DNA of 64,000 nt from Sphingomonas sp. C3-2 (GTDB lineage: Bacteria > Pseudomonadota > Alphaproteobacteria > Sphingomonadales > Sphingomonadaceae), in contig NZ_CP130322.1 of assembly GCF_033025475.1 (NCBI RefSeq), positions 3,229,001 to 3,293,000 of the forward strand, given 5' to 3'. This document shows, one piece after another, positions 44,608 to 53,763 of the stretch (the first letter of the stretch is position 1; every line of letters starts with the position of its first letter). Under the pieces are notes generated by a model, which ran no database searches, was not told the DNA's origin, and saw only the letters and a list, made by a program, of their open reading frames with translations. A program made the position numbers and the translations under genes.

Positions 44608-46784
44608 TGAACAGGGCAACAGGCTTGACGCATGATGCACGCCCGGTCCGCGCGAATGACGATAGCGGCGAATTGCTCGATCTGCGCGCGATCGGGCGCA
44701 CGATCCGCCACCGTGCAGTGCCGATCGCGCTGGCAACGCTCGCCGCCTTCGTCCTGACGGGCATTCTCTATTTCCTGTCGGAACCGAAATACACGGCCAC
44801 TGCGTCGCTCCTCGTCGAGCGTCAGCAGGAAGAGGTGATCCCCAGCCAGCCGCAAACCCCGGCGCTGGCCACCGACTCTCCCGCGGTCGACACCACGGTT
44901 CAGGTGCTCAAATCCTCGGCCATTGCCGGCCGTGTCGTCGATGCGCTCAAGCTCACCCAGTTTCCCGAATTCAATCCCGATCTGGCAGAGGGCAAGGCAT
45001 CGAACGCCACTCCGGCGGCGCTGCGCGATCGTGCCATCCGCATCCTGCTCGGGGGGCTTGTGGTAAAGCGCGAGGGGCTCTCCTACGCCATCGCGGTCAG
45101 CTATCAGTCGCCCGATCCTGAAATGGCGATGCGCGTCGCGAACGGTGTGATCGATGCCTATCTTGCCTCCAACATCGCGCTGGAATCGGATTCCACCAAG
45201 CGCGCCACCGATCTGCTGCGCACCCGGCTCGACGAACTGCGCCAGCAGGTGCTTGCTGCTGAATCTGCGGTCGCGCGCTACCGTGATCAGAACCAGCTCT
45301 TCGCCATTTCCGATGTCAGTTCGGTCACCCAGCAGGAACTCTCGGTCCTGAACAACCAGCTTGCCGAGGCCAAGGCCGCCGAGGCCGCTGCCACGGCGCG
45401 TCTCGCCACGGCGCGGGCGCAACTGGCCGCCGGCCGCTCGGGCGACACCATGGGCGAAGCGCTCAATTCGCAGGTCGTCGGCGCGCTCCGCGCCCAGCGC
45501 GCGCAACTGAGCGCGCAGGTCGCAAACCTCGCGACCCGCTATGGCCCGCGCCATCCCGAACGCGTGAAGGCGGAAAGCCAGCTCAACGATGTCGATCGCC
45601 AGATCAGCGGCGAAGTCGGCCGCATCATGGCGGGTCTTGGCACCGAGGCACGCGTTGCCCAGCAGCGCAGCGGCTCGATCGCGGCCTCGATCGGACAGGT
45701 CGAAGGGCGGCTTGCGGATGCCAATTCCGCCTCGGTCCGGCTCAGCGAGCTTGAACGTAACGCCGAATCCGCGCGCGTCCTCTACCGCGCGTTCCTCGAT
45801 CGCTACAAGGAAGCCGTGGCGCGTCAGGGAACCGAACCCAGCGGGGCGCGCCCGATCGCGCGCGCGCAGATGCCAATCATCCCGACATCGCCCAACCCGC
45901 TGATGTTCCTCGGTATCGCACTGGTGGCCGCAGCCGCCATGTCGCTCGCCGTCGTTCTCGTGATGCAGTTCCTCGAAGCGGGGTTGAAGACCTCGGAACA
46001 GGTCGAGAAAAAACTGGGCGTCGCCTCGCTCGGTTCGATCCCCGAACTGTCCAGCCTGCCGGAATTGCGCGGGCGCGGGGATGTGCCCTGGCCGCCGCAA
46101 TATCTCGTCGAGCATCCCAAATCGGCCTATGCGGAATCCTTCCGGGTGCTGAAAACCGCACTCACCTTCGCGCCCGGTGCCGATCCTGTGCGTATCGTCG
46201 CGGTCACCTCGTCACTGCCAGATGAGGGCAAGACAACCTCGGCGATTGCGCTCGCCCGGGTCTCTGCCCTGTCTGGCGCGCGCACGCTGCTTGTCGATTG
46301 CGACACGCGCCGCCGGGCATCGTCCACACTCCTCTCCAAGAATGCGCCCTTTGGGCTTGGTGATGTGCTCGAAAAGCGGTGCGCGCTCGAACAGGCGCTC
46401 GTTCTCGACGAGGCCTCGGGCGCACAGATACTCGGGCAGAAACAGGGCGCGGAAATTCCGTTTGAACTGCTCGGCTCCGAACAGATGGTCGCGCTCATGA
46501 ACGATCTGCGCAGCAAGTTCGATTTCGTCGTGCTCGATACCTCGCCGGTGCTGCCGGTCGCTGAAGCGCGCGTCCTCTCGGCGCGGGCCGATGCGGTCCT
46601 GCTGCTCGTCCAGTGGCGGGCAACGCCCGCCAAGGCCGCCGAACTGGCGCTGAACGAGCTTCAGGGGGTTGGTGCCAAGGTTGCCGGGGTCGCGCTCAGC
46701 CGGGTCGATGTCCGCGAACAGGCGCGCAGCGGCTTTGGCGATGCCGGTCTCTATTTCGGCCGGTACAAGGAATATTATGCCTGA
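44607..46784 (+). CDS. Wzc-type chain-length determinant / tyrosine autokinase
   Basis: 725 residues in one chain. The Wzz domain has helix 1 (about 37-57) and helix 2 (about 432-455, PLMFLGIALVAAAAMSLAVV), with a periplasmic coiled coil between them. The cytoplasmic BY-kinase follows: Walker A PDEGKTT, Walker A' LLVDCDTRRR, Walker B FDFVVLDTSPVL, and a C-terminal tyrosine cluster (GLYFGRYKEYYA) for autophosphorylation. It controls polymer length and docks on the export lipoprotein. In the sphingan sps/gel loci these two parts are separate genes, whereas here they are fused. Confidence 0.94.
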   Translation: MNRATGLTHDARPVRANDDSGELLDLRAIGRTIRHRAVPIALATLAAFVLTGILYFLSEPKYTATASLLVERQQEEVIPSQPQTPALATDSPAVDTTVQVLKSSAIAGRVVDALKLTQFPEFNPDLAEGKASNATPAALRDRAIRILLGGLVVKREGLSYAIAVSYQSPDPEMAMRVANGVIDAYLASNIALESDSTKRATDLLRTRLDELRQQVLAAESAVARYRDQNQLFAISDVSSVTQQELSVLNNQLAEAKAAEAAATARLATARAQLAAGRSGDTMGEALNSQVVGALRAQRAQLSAQVANLATRYGPRHPERVKAESQLNDVDRQISGEVGRIMAGLGTEARVAQQRSGSIAASIGQVEGRLADANSASVRLSELERNAESARVLYRAFLDRYKEAVARQGTEPSGARPIARAQMPIIPTSPNPLMFLGIALVAAAAMSLAVVLVMQFLEAGLKTSEQVEKKLGVASLGSIPELSSLPELRGRGDVPWPPQYLVEHPKSAYAESFRVLKTALTFAPGADPVRIVAVTSSLPDEGKTTSAIALARVSALSGARTLLVDCDTRRRASSTLLSKNAPFGLGDVLEKRCALEQALVLDEASGAQILGQKQGAEIPFELLGSEQMVALMNDLRSKFDFVVLDTSPVLPVAEARVLSARADAVLLLVQWRATPAKAAELALNELQGVGAKVAGVALSRVDVREQARSGFGDAGLYFGRYKEYYA

Positions 46785-46811
46785 TCGCGATCAGCCGGGG
46801 CGGGGGCGCTG

Positions 46812-48182
46812 ATGGGCGGCGCCGCGCTTGGCGGTGCGCCGTCCTTCCCGATCCCGTTGCTCGTCCTCGTTTCGCTGCTGCTGGGCACCGCGATGGTTGC
46901 GGCGCTCCGGCGGGTGGAGGGGCGGGCCGCGCGCTTCCTGATCGCGGCGATCTGGTGTCGCTACATCCTCAGCGTCTTTCATCGCTATACCTTTGGCGAT
47001 GTCGTCGCCGGGTTCAGCATCAACGCGCTCGGCTCGGTCGCGATCACCGCGATCGGCCTTGTCGTGATCCAGCCCCGCCATCTGATGCTCAAGATGCTGA
47101 TGCCCGCTTATGCGATCATCCTGCTCGCTCTTGTCAGTGCGGGTCTGAACGCGGGCGTCCTGTCGGGCGTCGATATGGCGGTGAAGTTCGGTTATTTCAT
47201 CGTCGTCGCGGTCGCCTGTTACGAGGCGCTTCGCCAGAACGGGCCCGAACGACTGGTGCCCCCCTTGCTCTGGGCCTTTGCCCCGCTGCTTGTCTTCCAG
47301 CTTCTCTCGGTCGCCACGGGCACGGTCAAGGCATCCGAGCTCGACGGATCCGTAAGCTATATTGGCGGCTATAATCACGAGGCTGCCTTTTCGGTCGCGC
47401 TCGCTACCTTCTTCGTCATGGTCTGCTTCGCCACCTCGCTCGGGCGGGTGCTCAAGGCCGTGCTGCTGGTCGTCCTCGCGCTCGGTATCGCCGCTGCCAA
47501 TTACCGCACGACCATTTTGGCGGTCCTGCCGCTCGCTGCATGGCAAGCGGTGGCGGGCACAACTCTGGCCTTCCGGCGCGATCAGCGGGGGATCGTCGTC
47601 CTCGCGGTTTCGGTGCTGGCGTTTTTGGGTGTCGGCATTCTGATGCTTGGCGCGGCCGATCGTTTCGTCGATCTCGCGCATTTCGTTCAGGACCCAGGCC
47701 AATATATCAAGCCGGTGAACGAATTCACCGTCGAGGAACGCCGGCTGCTCTCGGGCCGCGCCTATATCTGGTCCAGCTATATCTACACCTGGCTCGATTC
47801 GAACGGGCTGCGCCACATTTTTGGTTTCGGTCCGGGAAGCTGGCAGGGCTGGTTTCGGGTCTATCCGCACAACACATTGATCGCCTTCCTTTTTGAGATG
47901 GGAATTGCGGGGCTGGCAGCCCTTGTCTGGCTGTTCTGGACGATGTTCGTCGTGGCGCTGCGCAGCGGTGGCGCGATGCGCATCAACCTGCTCCTGGCAC
48001 ATATTTCGTTTATACTGATGAACCTCGCCACCATGGCCCTTTGGCAGGTGGAAGGCATTATATTCTATGCACTTATCTGTGGGTTCTCGCTATTCGGCGC
48101 CGTGAACAGGCGGGCAGAGCGACGTGCGCCGCCTGCAATGGACAATAACATAATTAAGGGTTACGAAAGCTTCGTCGGTTAA
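46812..48182 (+). CDS. O-antigen ligase/polymerase (Wzy-like) membrane protein
   Basis: 456 residues with about ten to eleven hydrophobic helices and a long periplasmic loop (about 285-350) containing FTVEERRLLSGRAYIWSSYI and HIFGFGPGSWQGWF, then a helix with YPHNTLIAFLFEMG, the pattern of Wzy_C/O-antigen ligase proteins. Probably joins repeat units on the periplasmic face. 27 bp after the kinase gene. Confidence 0.87.
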   Translation: MGGAALGGAPSFPIPLLVLVSLLLGTAMVAALRRVEGRAARFLIAAIWCRYILSVFHRYTFGDVVAGFSINALGSVAITAIGLVVIQPRHLMLKMLMPAYAIILLALVSAGLNAGVLSGVDMAVKFGYFIVVAVACYEALRQNGPERLVPPLLWAFAPLLVFQLLSVATGTVKASELDGSVSYIGGYNHEAAFSVALATFFVMVCFATSLGRVLKAVLLVVLALGIAAANYRTTILAVLPLAAWQAVAGTTLAFRRDQRGIVVLAVSVLAFLGVGILMLGAADRFVDLAHFVQDPGQYIKPVNEFTVEERRLLSGRAYIWSSYIYTWLDSNGLRHIFGFGPGSWQGWFRVYPHNTLIAFLFEMGIAGLAALVWLFWTMFVVALRSGGAMRINLLLAHISFILMNLATMALWQVEGIIFYALICGFSLFGAVNRRAERRAPPAMDNNIIKGYESFVG

Positions 48183-48215
48183 AGAGCACCAAATGGTACT
48201 CCACGGAGCCCTGAC

Positions 48216-48443
48216 ATGATTTCGTCGAACCCGATTGCTGATATCCCCCAGACGCAGGACCGCGTGAAGACGCGCGCGTCGGCAGAACGGCCCTGGTCGG
48301 GCGGGGCGTCGCGGCTTGAGCAGGATCGCCGGATCGCGCAGGAACGGGCAAAGACGCTTCCCGGCCGCAGCTGGTTGATCGTCGGTGCCGGCGTCGTGGC
48401 ATGGGCGCTGGTTGCCATCCCGGCCTATCTCATTTTCGGCTGA
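48216..48443 (+). CDS. Small single-pass membrane protein in the EPS operon
   Basis: 75 residues: a hydrophilic, charged N-terminal part (about 1-50, with RLEQDRRIAQERAKTLPG), then one C-terminal helix (SWLIVGAGVVAWALVAIPAY) ending LIFG, so tail-anchored. CACGGAG precedes ATG 48216. An imperfect dyad GAGCACCA-AA-TGGTACTC (48184-48201) lies between the polymerase gene and this one. No family recognised. Position between the polymerase and GT4 suggests an accessory part of the assembly machine (inference). Confidence 0.65.
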   Translation: MISSNPIADIPQTQDRVKTRASAERPWSGGASRLEQDRRIAQERAKTLPGRSWLIVGAGVVAWALVAIPAYLIFG

Positions 48444-48527
48444 TCCTTTTCCGCTGCCAACTGGCCGCAACGCGCGGCCGCGGCGGCGCTGACCGGCTTT
48501 GCATCCCGCCTTGCATCGGTCATCACC

Positions 48528-49700
48528 ATGACCAGTCTAGGGCAATGGATCGAACCCGGTTTGCATCAGAAAATCCTGTTCATCATCAACTCGCTGACGG
48601 GCGGTGGTGCAGAGCGCGTCCTCGCCACGCTGCTGCGCCATTCGGAACCCTGGCGCGATCGTTTCGACATCGAACTCGCGTTGCTCGACGATGAGGCGGA
48701 TGCCTATGCCGTCCCCGAATGGATCAGGGTGCACCGGCTGGATTGCGGTTTCAGCCTGATCCGCAGCGCCCGCCGTCTGCGTACGCTTGTCGCCGCGCGA
48801 TCGCCCGACATTACGCTCAGCTTTCTCACCCGGTCCAACGTCGCCAATGCATATGCCATGGCCGGGCGTGCTCGCCCCTGGGTGATCAGCGAGCGCGTGA
48901 ACACCAGCGCACATCTCGGCACCGGCCCGCGCGCGTCCTTCGGCCGGGCCATGGTGCGCGCTAGTTACCCGCGCGCCGATGCCATCATCGCGGTGTCGGA
49001 GGGGGTGTCCGAGGATCTCCGCCTGAATTTCGGCGTCTCGGCCGATCGGCTCGTGGCGATCGCCAACCCGATCGATGCCGAGGCGATCCGCGCGCTTTCG
49101 GGCCAGCCCAATCGCTTTGCGGACGGTGCGCCCTATGTCTTTGCGATGGGCCGGCTGGTCGAAAACAAGAATTTCGCGATGCTGATCGATGCCTTTGCCC
49201 GTTCGGGGCTCGACGGGCGGCTCATCATCGGCGGGGAAGGGCCGCTGCGCGCGCAACTGCAAGGGCGTATCGACGCGCTGGGACTGCGCGACCGTGTCGA
49301 ACTGGCCGGCTTTCTCGAAAATCCGTTCGCGGCGGTTGCGGGCGCGCGCTTCTTCGTGCTGCCCTCGAATGCGGAAGGGTTTCCCAACGGGCTTGTCGAG
49401 GCGATGGCCATCGGCAAGGCGGTGATTTCCACCAACTGCCCCTCCGGCCCGGCTGAAATCCTCGCCGACCGGCCACGCGCCGCCATTGACGGCCTCACCA
49501 TCGCGCCGCACGGCGTGCTCGTTCCCTGCAACGATGCCGATGCACTGGCGCAGGCGATGCAGCGGCTGGCCGATCCAGCGCTCTGCGACGATCTTGCCGA
49601 CAGGGCGCTTCACCGCGCGCTCGAATATACGCCCGAGCGCGCAGCCCAGCGTTATTGGGACGTTATCGAACATGCGCTTGCGCCCGTGCGGGCGCGCTGA
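48528..49700 (+). CDS. Glycosyltransferase family 4
   Basis: 390 residues, GT-B fold. ILFIINSLTGGGAERVLATL (about 16-35) is the classic GT4 N-terminus. The C-terminal domain has YVFAMGRLVENKNFAMLIDA, LIIGGEGPLRAQLQ and PSNAEGFPNGLVEAMAIGKA (EX7E donor motif). ATG 48528 follows the small membrane protein after 84 bp. Sugar specificity unknown. Confidence 0.92.
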   Translation: MTSLGQWIEPGLHQKILFIINSLTGGGAERVLATLLRHSEPWRDRFDIELALLDDEADAYAVPEWIRVHRLDCGFSLIRSARRLRTLVAARSPDITLSFLTRSNVANAYAMAGRARPWVISERVNTSAHLGTGPRASFGRAMVRASYPRADAIIAVSEGVSEDLRLNFGVSADRLVAIANPIDAEAIRALSGQPNRFADGAPYVFAMGRLVENKNFAMLIDAFARSGLDGRLIIGGEGPLRAQLQGRIDALGLRDRVELAGFLENPFAAVAGARFFVLPSNAEGFPNGLVEAMAIGKAVISTNCPSGPAEILADRPRAAIDGLTIAPHGVLVPCNDADALAQAMQRLADPALCDDLADRALHRALEYTPERAAQRYWDVIEHALAPVRAR

Positions 49701-49808
49701 TCCTCCCAATGGAGAAATTGCCCGCACAGGGCGTTCTGATAATATCCAATCCGTAACGAGGGCGGGGTTCTGGTCGAAAGCGGCTGGGCACGCCAGAGGG
49801 GGCCTCCC

Positions 49809-51116
49809 ATGTTGAAAGCTTCTGCGCATCGCTGGCGATATGGCGCGCTGGCCTTCGGACTTCTGATCCCGGGCCAATTGCTCGCCCAGTCGAACACGCC
49901 GGTCCTTCAGGATTTTCGCGATCAGAATATCCGCTTCAAGCGCGATGGGCTGGTTTCGGTGCTCGATCGGCCGCAACCGCTCTATGATCCCGTGCCCTAC
50001 CGGATCGGCAGCGTCGAGGTGATGCCCCGGATCAGTGCCGATGCCACCTATAACAGCAATATCTACGCGATCGACGACGCGACCGACGATCTCATCTTCC
50101 GCGTTCGGCCGCAGCTGAGCGCCAACACGGTCGCCGGCGATTTCGCCCTGTCGGGGGCGGCCGCGCTCGATCACCGCGAATATCTCGACAATGGCAATCA
50201 GAGCAGCACCGATTTCACACTCGGCTTCAACGCCCGCTACGAACCCGGCCGCGACACGCAGGTCTATATCGGCACGCGCAGCGGGCGCGAAACGCAGGAC
50301 CGCGCCGATCCTGATTTCCCCTTCAACCTGCAACAGGCGATCCAGTTCGATTTTGCCTCGGCCTATGTTGGCGCGTCGCACAGCTTCAACCGCCTGCGCA
50401 TCGCCGGGCGGCTGGGCGCCGAAAAGCGCGATTATGAGGATGGGCGTGACGCGCTGGGCGCGGTGATCGATCAGGATTTCCGCAACCGAACGCTCTACAC
50501 CGCCGATCTCGCCGCCGAATATGGCATCAGTCCCAAGACATCGGCCTATATCAACCTGTCGCTCAACAAACGCGATTTTCCGGCGCCGGTCATTGGTGGA
50601 AAGGAACGGGATTCCAAAGGGTTTGAAATCACTGCAGGGACCAGCTTCGAACTATCCAAACTCATTCGCGGCGAAGTCGGCCTCGGCTATTTCAAGCAGG
50701 ATTTCAAAAGCAACGAGTTTCGTGCCGCCAAGGGGCTCGCGGCCAATGCCCGGCTCGAATATCTCATGACGCCGCTCGTCACCTGGACGCTCACCGCCGG
50801 GCGCAGCGTGCAGGAATCTTCGACGCTCGGCACCGGCGTCTATGTCGCCACCACCGCCGGGCTTCGTGCGGACTACGAGCTTCGTCGCAATCTCATCGTA
50901 TCGGCGGGCATCAATTACGAGCATGACAAGTTCGAGGATATCGACCGCAAATACGGCATCTGGGGTGGGTCGGCCTCGGCAACCTACAAACTCAGTCCGC
51001 GCTACGCGCTGCGTGCGCAATATGACTATCGTGATCAGTCGACCTCGGGCGCGGTGCCGGGGCGCGAATTCGCGCGGCATCGCCTGATGCTGGGCATCAC
51101 GGTGCAGGGCATGTGA
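49809..51116 (+). CDS. Outer-membrane beta-barrel protein of the EPS locus
   Basis: 435 residues with a signal peptide (cleavage near LLA/QS, 25-27). Alternating hydrophobic and polar strands with many aromatic girdle residues (for example YVGASHSFNRLRIAGRLGAE, then TSAYINLSLNKRDF) and a short C-terminus ending HRLMLGITVQGM. It resembles the BBP2-type barrel proteins found at the end of EPS loci. It could be an export pore partner of the short Wza-like lipoprotein, which lacks its own outer-membrane helix. That pairing is inference. Confidence 0.8.
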   Translation: MLKASAHRWRYGALAFGLLIPGQLLAQSNTPVLQDFRDQNIRFKRDGLVSVLDRPQPLYDPVPYRIGSVEVMPRISADATYNSNIYAIDDATDDLIFRVRPQLSANTVAGDFALSGAAALDHREYLDNGNQSSTDFTLGFNARYEPGRDTQVYIGTRSGRETQDRADPDFPFNLQQAIQFDFASAYVGASHSFNRLRIAGRLGAEKRDYEDGRDALGAVIDQDFRNRTLYTADLAAEYGISPKTSAYINLSLNKRDFPAPVIGGKERDSKGFEITAGTSFELSKLIRGEVGLGYFKQDFKSNEFRAAKGLAANARLEYLMTPLVTWTLTAGRSVQESSTLGTGVYVATTAGLRADYELRRNLIVSAGINYEHDKFEDIDRKYGIWGGSASATYKLSPRYALRAQYDYRDQSTSGAVPGREFARHRLMLGITVQGM

Positions 51117-51159
51117 ACGGGCGCTGGCGCTTTGCCGTCATCGATCCTAAATCGCCTGC

Positions 51160-53079
51160 ATGTCCAATCCCGCTGCGCCTGATCGTTTCAACGAGGAAAA
51201 AGCCACTTATGCGCTGAAGGGCGCGGACCAGCCCGATCTCGAGGCGGGGGTGGCGGCGATCCGCAACGTGCTCCGCACGCTGCCCGCGCGGCCGGGCGTG
51301 TACCGGATGCACGATGCACGCGGCGATGTGCTCTATGTCGGCAAGGCGCGCGCGCTCAAGAACCGGGTGGCGAACTACACGCAGATCAACGGCCTGCCGC
51401 GCCGGATCCAGCGGATGGTGGCGCAGACGCGTTCGATGACGATCCTCACCACGGGCAGCGAGGCAGAGGCACTGCTGCTCGAGGCGCAACTCATCAAGCG
51501 CTATCGCCCCGCGTTCAACGTGCTGCTGCGCGACGACAAGAGCTTCCCTTTCATTCTCCTGCGCGCCGATCATGATTATCCGCGCATCCAGAAGCATCGC
51601 GGCGCCCGCAAGCACAAGGGCAGCTATTTCGGCCCCTTCGCCAGCGCGGGCGAGGTGGGGCGCACGCTTAACGCGCTGCAAAAGCTTTTCCTGCTAAGAT
51701 CCTGCACTGACAGCTTTTTCAACAATAGATCGCGACCCTGCCTGCTCTATCAGATCAAGCGCTGCTCGGCGCCCTGTGTCGGCCGGATCGATGCCGAAGC
51801 TTATGGCGAGCTTGTTGCCGATGCGAAGGATTTTCTCGGTGGAAAGTCCACGCGCGTTCAGGCGCGGCTGGGCAAGGCGATGGAGCAGGCCGCCGAAAAT
51901 CTCGATTTCGAACTCGCGGCGATCCTGCGCGATCGGTTGAAGGCGCTTACCTTCATCCAGGGCAGCCAGTCGATCAACGCCGAGGGGCTGGGCGATGCCG
52001 ATGTCTTCGCGCTTGCCGCGGCGGGTGGCACGATCGGTATCCAGGCTTTTTTCATTCGCGGTGGGCATAATTGGGGGCATCGCAGCTTCTTCCCTGCGCA
52101 CACCACCGATGTGCCCGAAGACGAGGTGCTGACCAGCTTCCTCATGCAGTTTTACGAGGATGTTCCGCCGCCCCGCACCATCCTGATCGATCGCGCCTTG
52201 CCGGAGGCGGATCTGCTGGCCGAGGCGCTGGGCGAAAAGGCCGGCGCCAAGGTGGCGATCTCGGTGCCCCAGCGCGGCGATCGCGCCCGCCTGATGAAAC
52301 AGGCGAGCCGCAATGCCGTCGAGGCGCTTGAGCGGCATCAGGCCGAAAGCACGACCCAGGCGCGTATCTTCCGCGAAATGGCGCAACTGTTCGAGCTTGA
52401 TGGCCCGCCCGATCGGATCGAGATCTACGACAACAGCCATATCCAGGGCACCAACGCCATCGGCGCGATGGTCGTCGCCGGGCCCGAAGGCTTCCGCAAG
52501 GGCGCTTACCGCAAGTTCAATATCCGCCGTGCCGACACCGTCCCGGGGGACGATTTCGCGATGATGCGTGAGGTGATGGAGCGCCGCTTCGGCCGCGCCC
52601 AGCGCGAGGACCCCGATCGCACCGGGGGCGAATGGCCCGATCTGCTGCTCATCGACGGCGGCAAGGGGCAGGTGAGCGCGGTGCGCGCGATGCTCGAGGA
52701 AATGGGGATTGAGGATGTGCCCTTTATTGGCGTGTCCAAGGGGCCCGATCGCAATGCCGGACGCGAAACCTTCCACTTTCCCGATGGCCGCGAATTCACT
52801 CTTCCGGTCAATTCGCCCGTGATGTTCCATCTGCAGCGGCTGCGCGATGAGGCGCATCGCTTCGCCATCGGCGCGCATCGCCAGAAGCGGGCCAAGGCGT
52901 TCACGGGCAGTTCGCTGGATGAGGTCCCCGGCATCGGCCCTGCGCGCAAGCGGGCGCTGCTCATGCATTTCGGTACCGCCAAGGCGGTCCGCAACGCCGC
53001 GCTCGACGATCTGCTCAAGGTACCGGGCGTGTCACGCGCGATGGCGCAGTCGATCTACGACTATTTCCACAGCGATTGA
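51160..53079 (+). CDS. uvrC: Excinuclease ABC subunit C
   Basis: 639-residue nucleotide-excision-repair nuclease. GIY-YIG domain (RPGVYRMHDARGDVLYVGKA, about 45-64) for the 3' cut, a cysteine cluster around LRSCTDSFFNNRSRPCLLYQ, a UVR domain binding UvrB (about 235-268), the RNase H-like domain for the 5' cut (EIYDNSHIQGTNAIGAMV, and later LLLIDGGKGQVSA), and C-terminal helix-hairpin-helix DNA-binding motifs (VPGIGPARKRALL). Housekeeping gene right after the EPS operon. Confidence 0.98.
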   Translation: MSNPAAPDRFNEEKATYALKGADQPDLEAGVAAIRNVLRTLPARPGVYRMHDARGDVLYVGKARALKNRVANYTQINGLPRRIQRMVAQTRSMTILTTGSEAEALLLEAQLIKRYRPAFNVLLRDDKSFPFILLRADHDYPRIQKHRGARKHKGSYFGPFASAGEVGRTLNALQKLFLLRSCTDSFFNNRSRPCLLYQIKRCSAPCVGRIDAEAYGELVADAKDFLGGKSTRVQARLGKAMEQAAENLDFELAAILRDRLKALTFIQGSQSINAEGLGDADVFALAAAGGTIGIQAFFIRGGHNWGHRSFFPAHTTDVPEDEVLTSFLMQFYEDVPPPRTILIDRALPEADLLAEALGEKAGAKVAISVPQRGDRARLMKQASRNAVEALERHQAESTTQARIFREMAQLFELDGPPDRIEIYDNSHIQGTNAIGAMVVAGPEGFRKGAYRKFNIRRADTVPGDDFAMMREVMERRFGRAQREDPDRTGGEWPDLLLIDGGKGQVSAVRAMLEEMGIEDVPFIGVSKGPDRNAGRETFHFPDGREFTLPVNSPVMFHLQRLRDEAHRFAIGAHRQKRAKAFTGSSLDEVPGIGPARKRALLMHFGTAKAVRNAALDDLLKVPGVSRAMAQSIYDYFHSD

Positions 53080-53127
53080 GGTGGTGGCGGCATGGATGCC
53101 GCCACCGCCGGAAAATCACTCAGCAAA

Positions 53128-53616
53128 TCACTCGGCGTCGTCGTTTTCGGGTTCGTCTACCATGCGGAACGGATCGTCGACGCGGCACGCGATGCTGATC
53201 GATTTTTCGACCGCTTCCGTGAGCGGCATCTCGGCATAGTCGCAGTCGAGCACGCCCTCGGCGCCCGAATAGCTCGAACGCATGACCCGTATGCCGATGA
53301 ACTGGTTCACTGTCCGCTCGAACGGCGCGCCGACAAGGCTGCCGCCGACCATGATCGTCTGGTTGCGCGGATAGACGGAAATTACTTCCCGGCTCAGGAA
53401 ATGATGCGCGTCGGTCAGCTCGGGATCGTTGATATCCACCGGCTCACCATAAAAATGCGCGATGACCTCCGCATTCTCGCCCACAGCGCGCAGCTGCGCA
53501 GCTGCATCGCCGTCGAACTGGATCGTCACCCGGATCGGATATTCGGCCGCATGCGCCGCCGAGAGGGGAAGGAAAAGGCCCGCCGCAACGATGCCGGAGA
53601 TAAGGAAGTTTTTCAT
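53128..53616 (-). CDS. Exported protein of unknown function
   Basis: 162 residues with a strong signal peptide (cleavage near AHA/AE, 22-25). The mature part has no recognised domain, an acidic C-terminus (DEPENDDAE) and two cysteines that could pair (LDCDYA and SIACRV). Convergent with uvrC. I do not recognise the family; predicted periplasmic. Confidence 0.7.
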   Translation of the reverse strand: MKNFLISGIVAAGLFLPLSAAHAAEYPIRVTIQFDGDAAAQLRAVGENAEVIAHFYGEPVDINDPELTDAHHFLSREVISVYPRNQTIMVGGSLVGAPFERTVNQFIGIRVMRSSYSGAEGVLDCDYAEMPLTEAVEKSISIACRVDDPFRMVDEPENDDAE

Positions 53617-53763
53617 TTTATTGCCGTTTTTGTGAAATTGAGAGAGGCGGCATCCCGGTTCGCGGCAATTTTGTCAACCGAAGCCCCGCTGGCTTTGCCG
53701 GGGCGACACATGGGTCTGGGGGCAACCAACGGCTGAACTGCCGCGATTACCTTTGTGACATCG

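Noticed and set aside
48537-50381. 614-codon open frame antisense to the GT4 and barrel genes
   Set aside because: Covers two well-supported genes and their gap; no recognisable protein.
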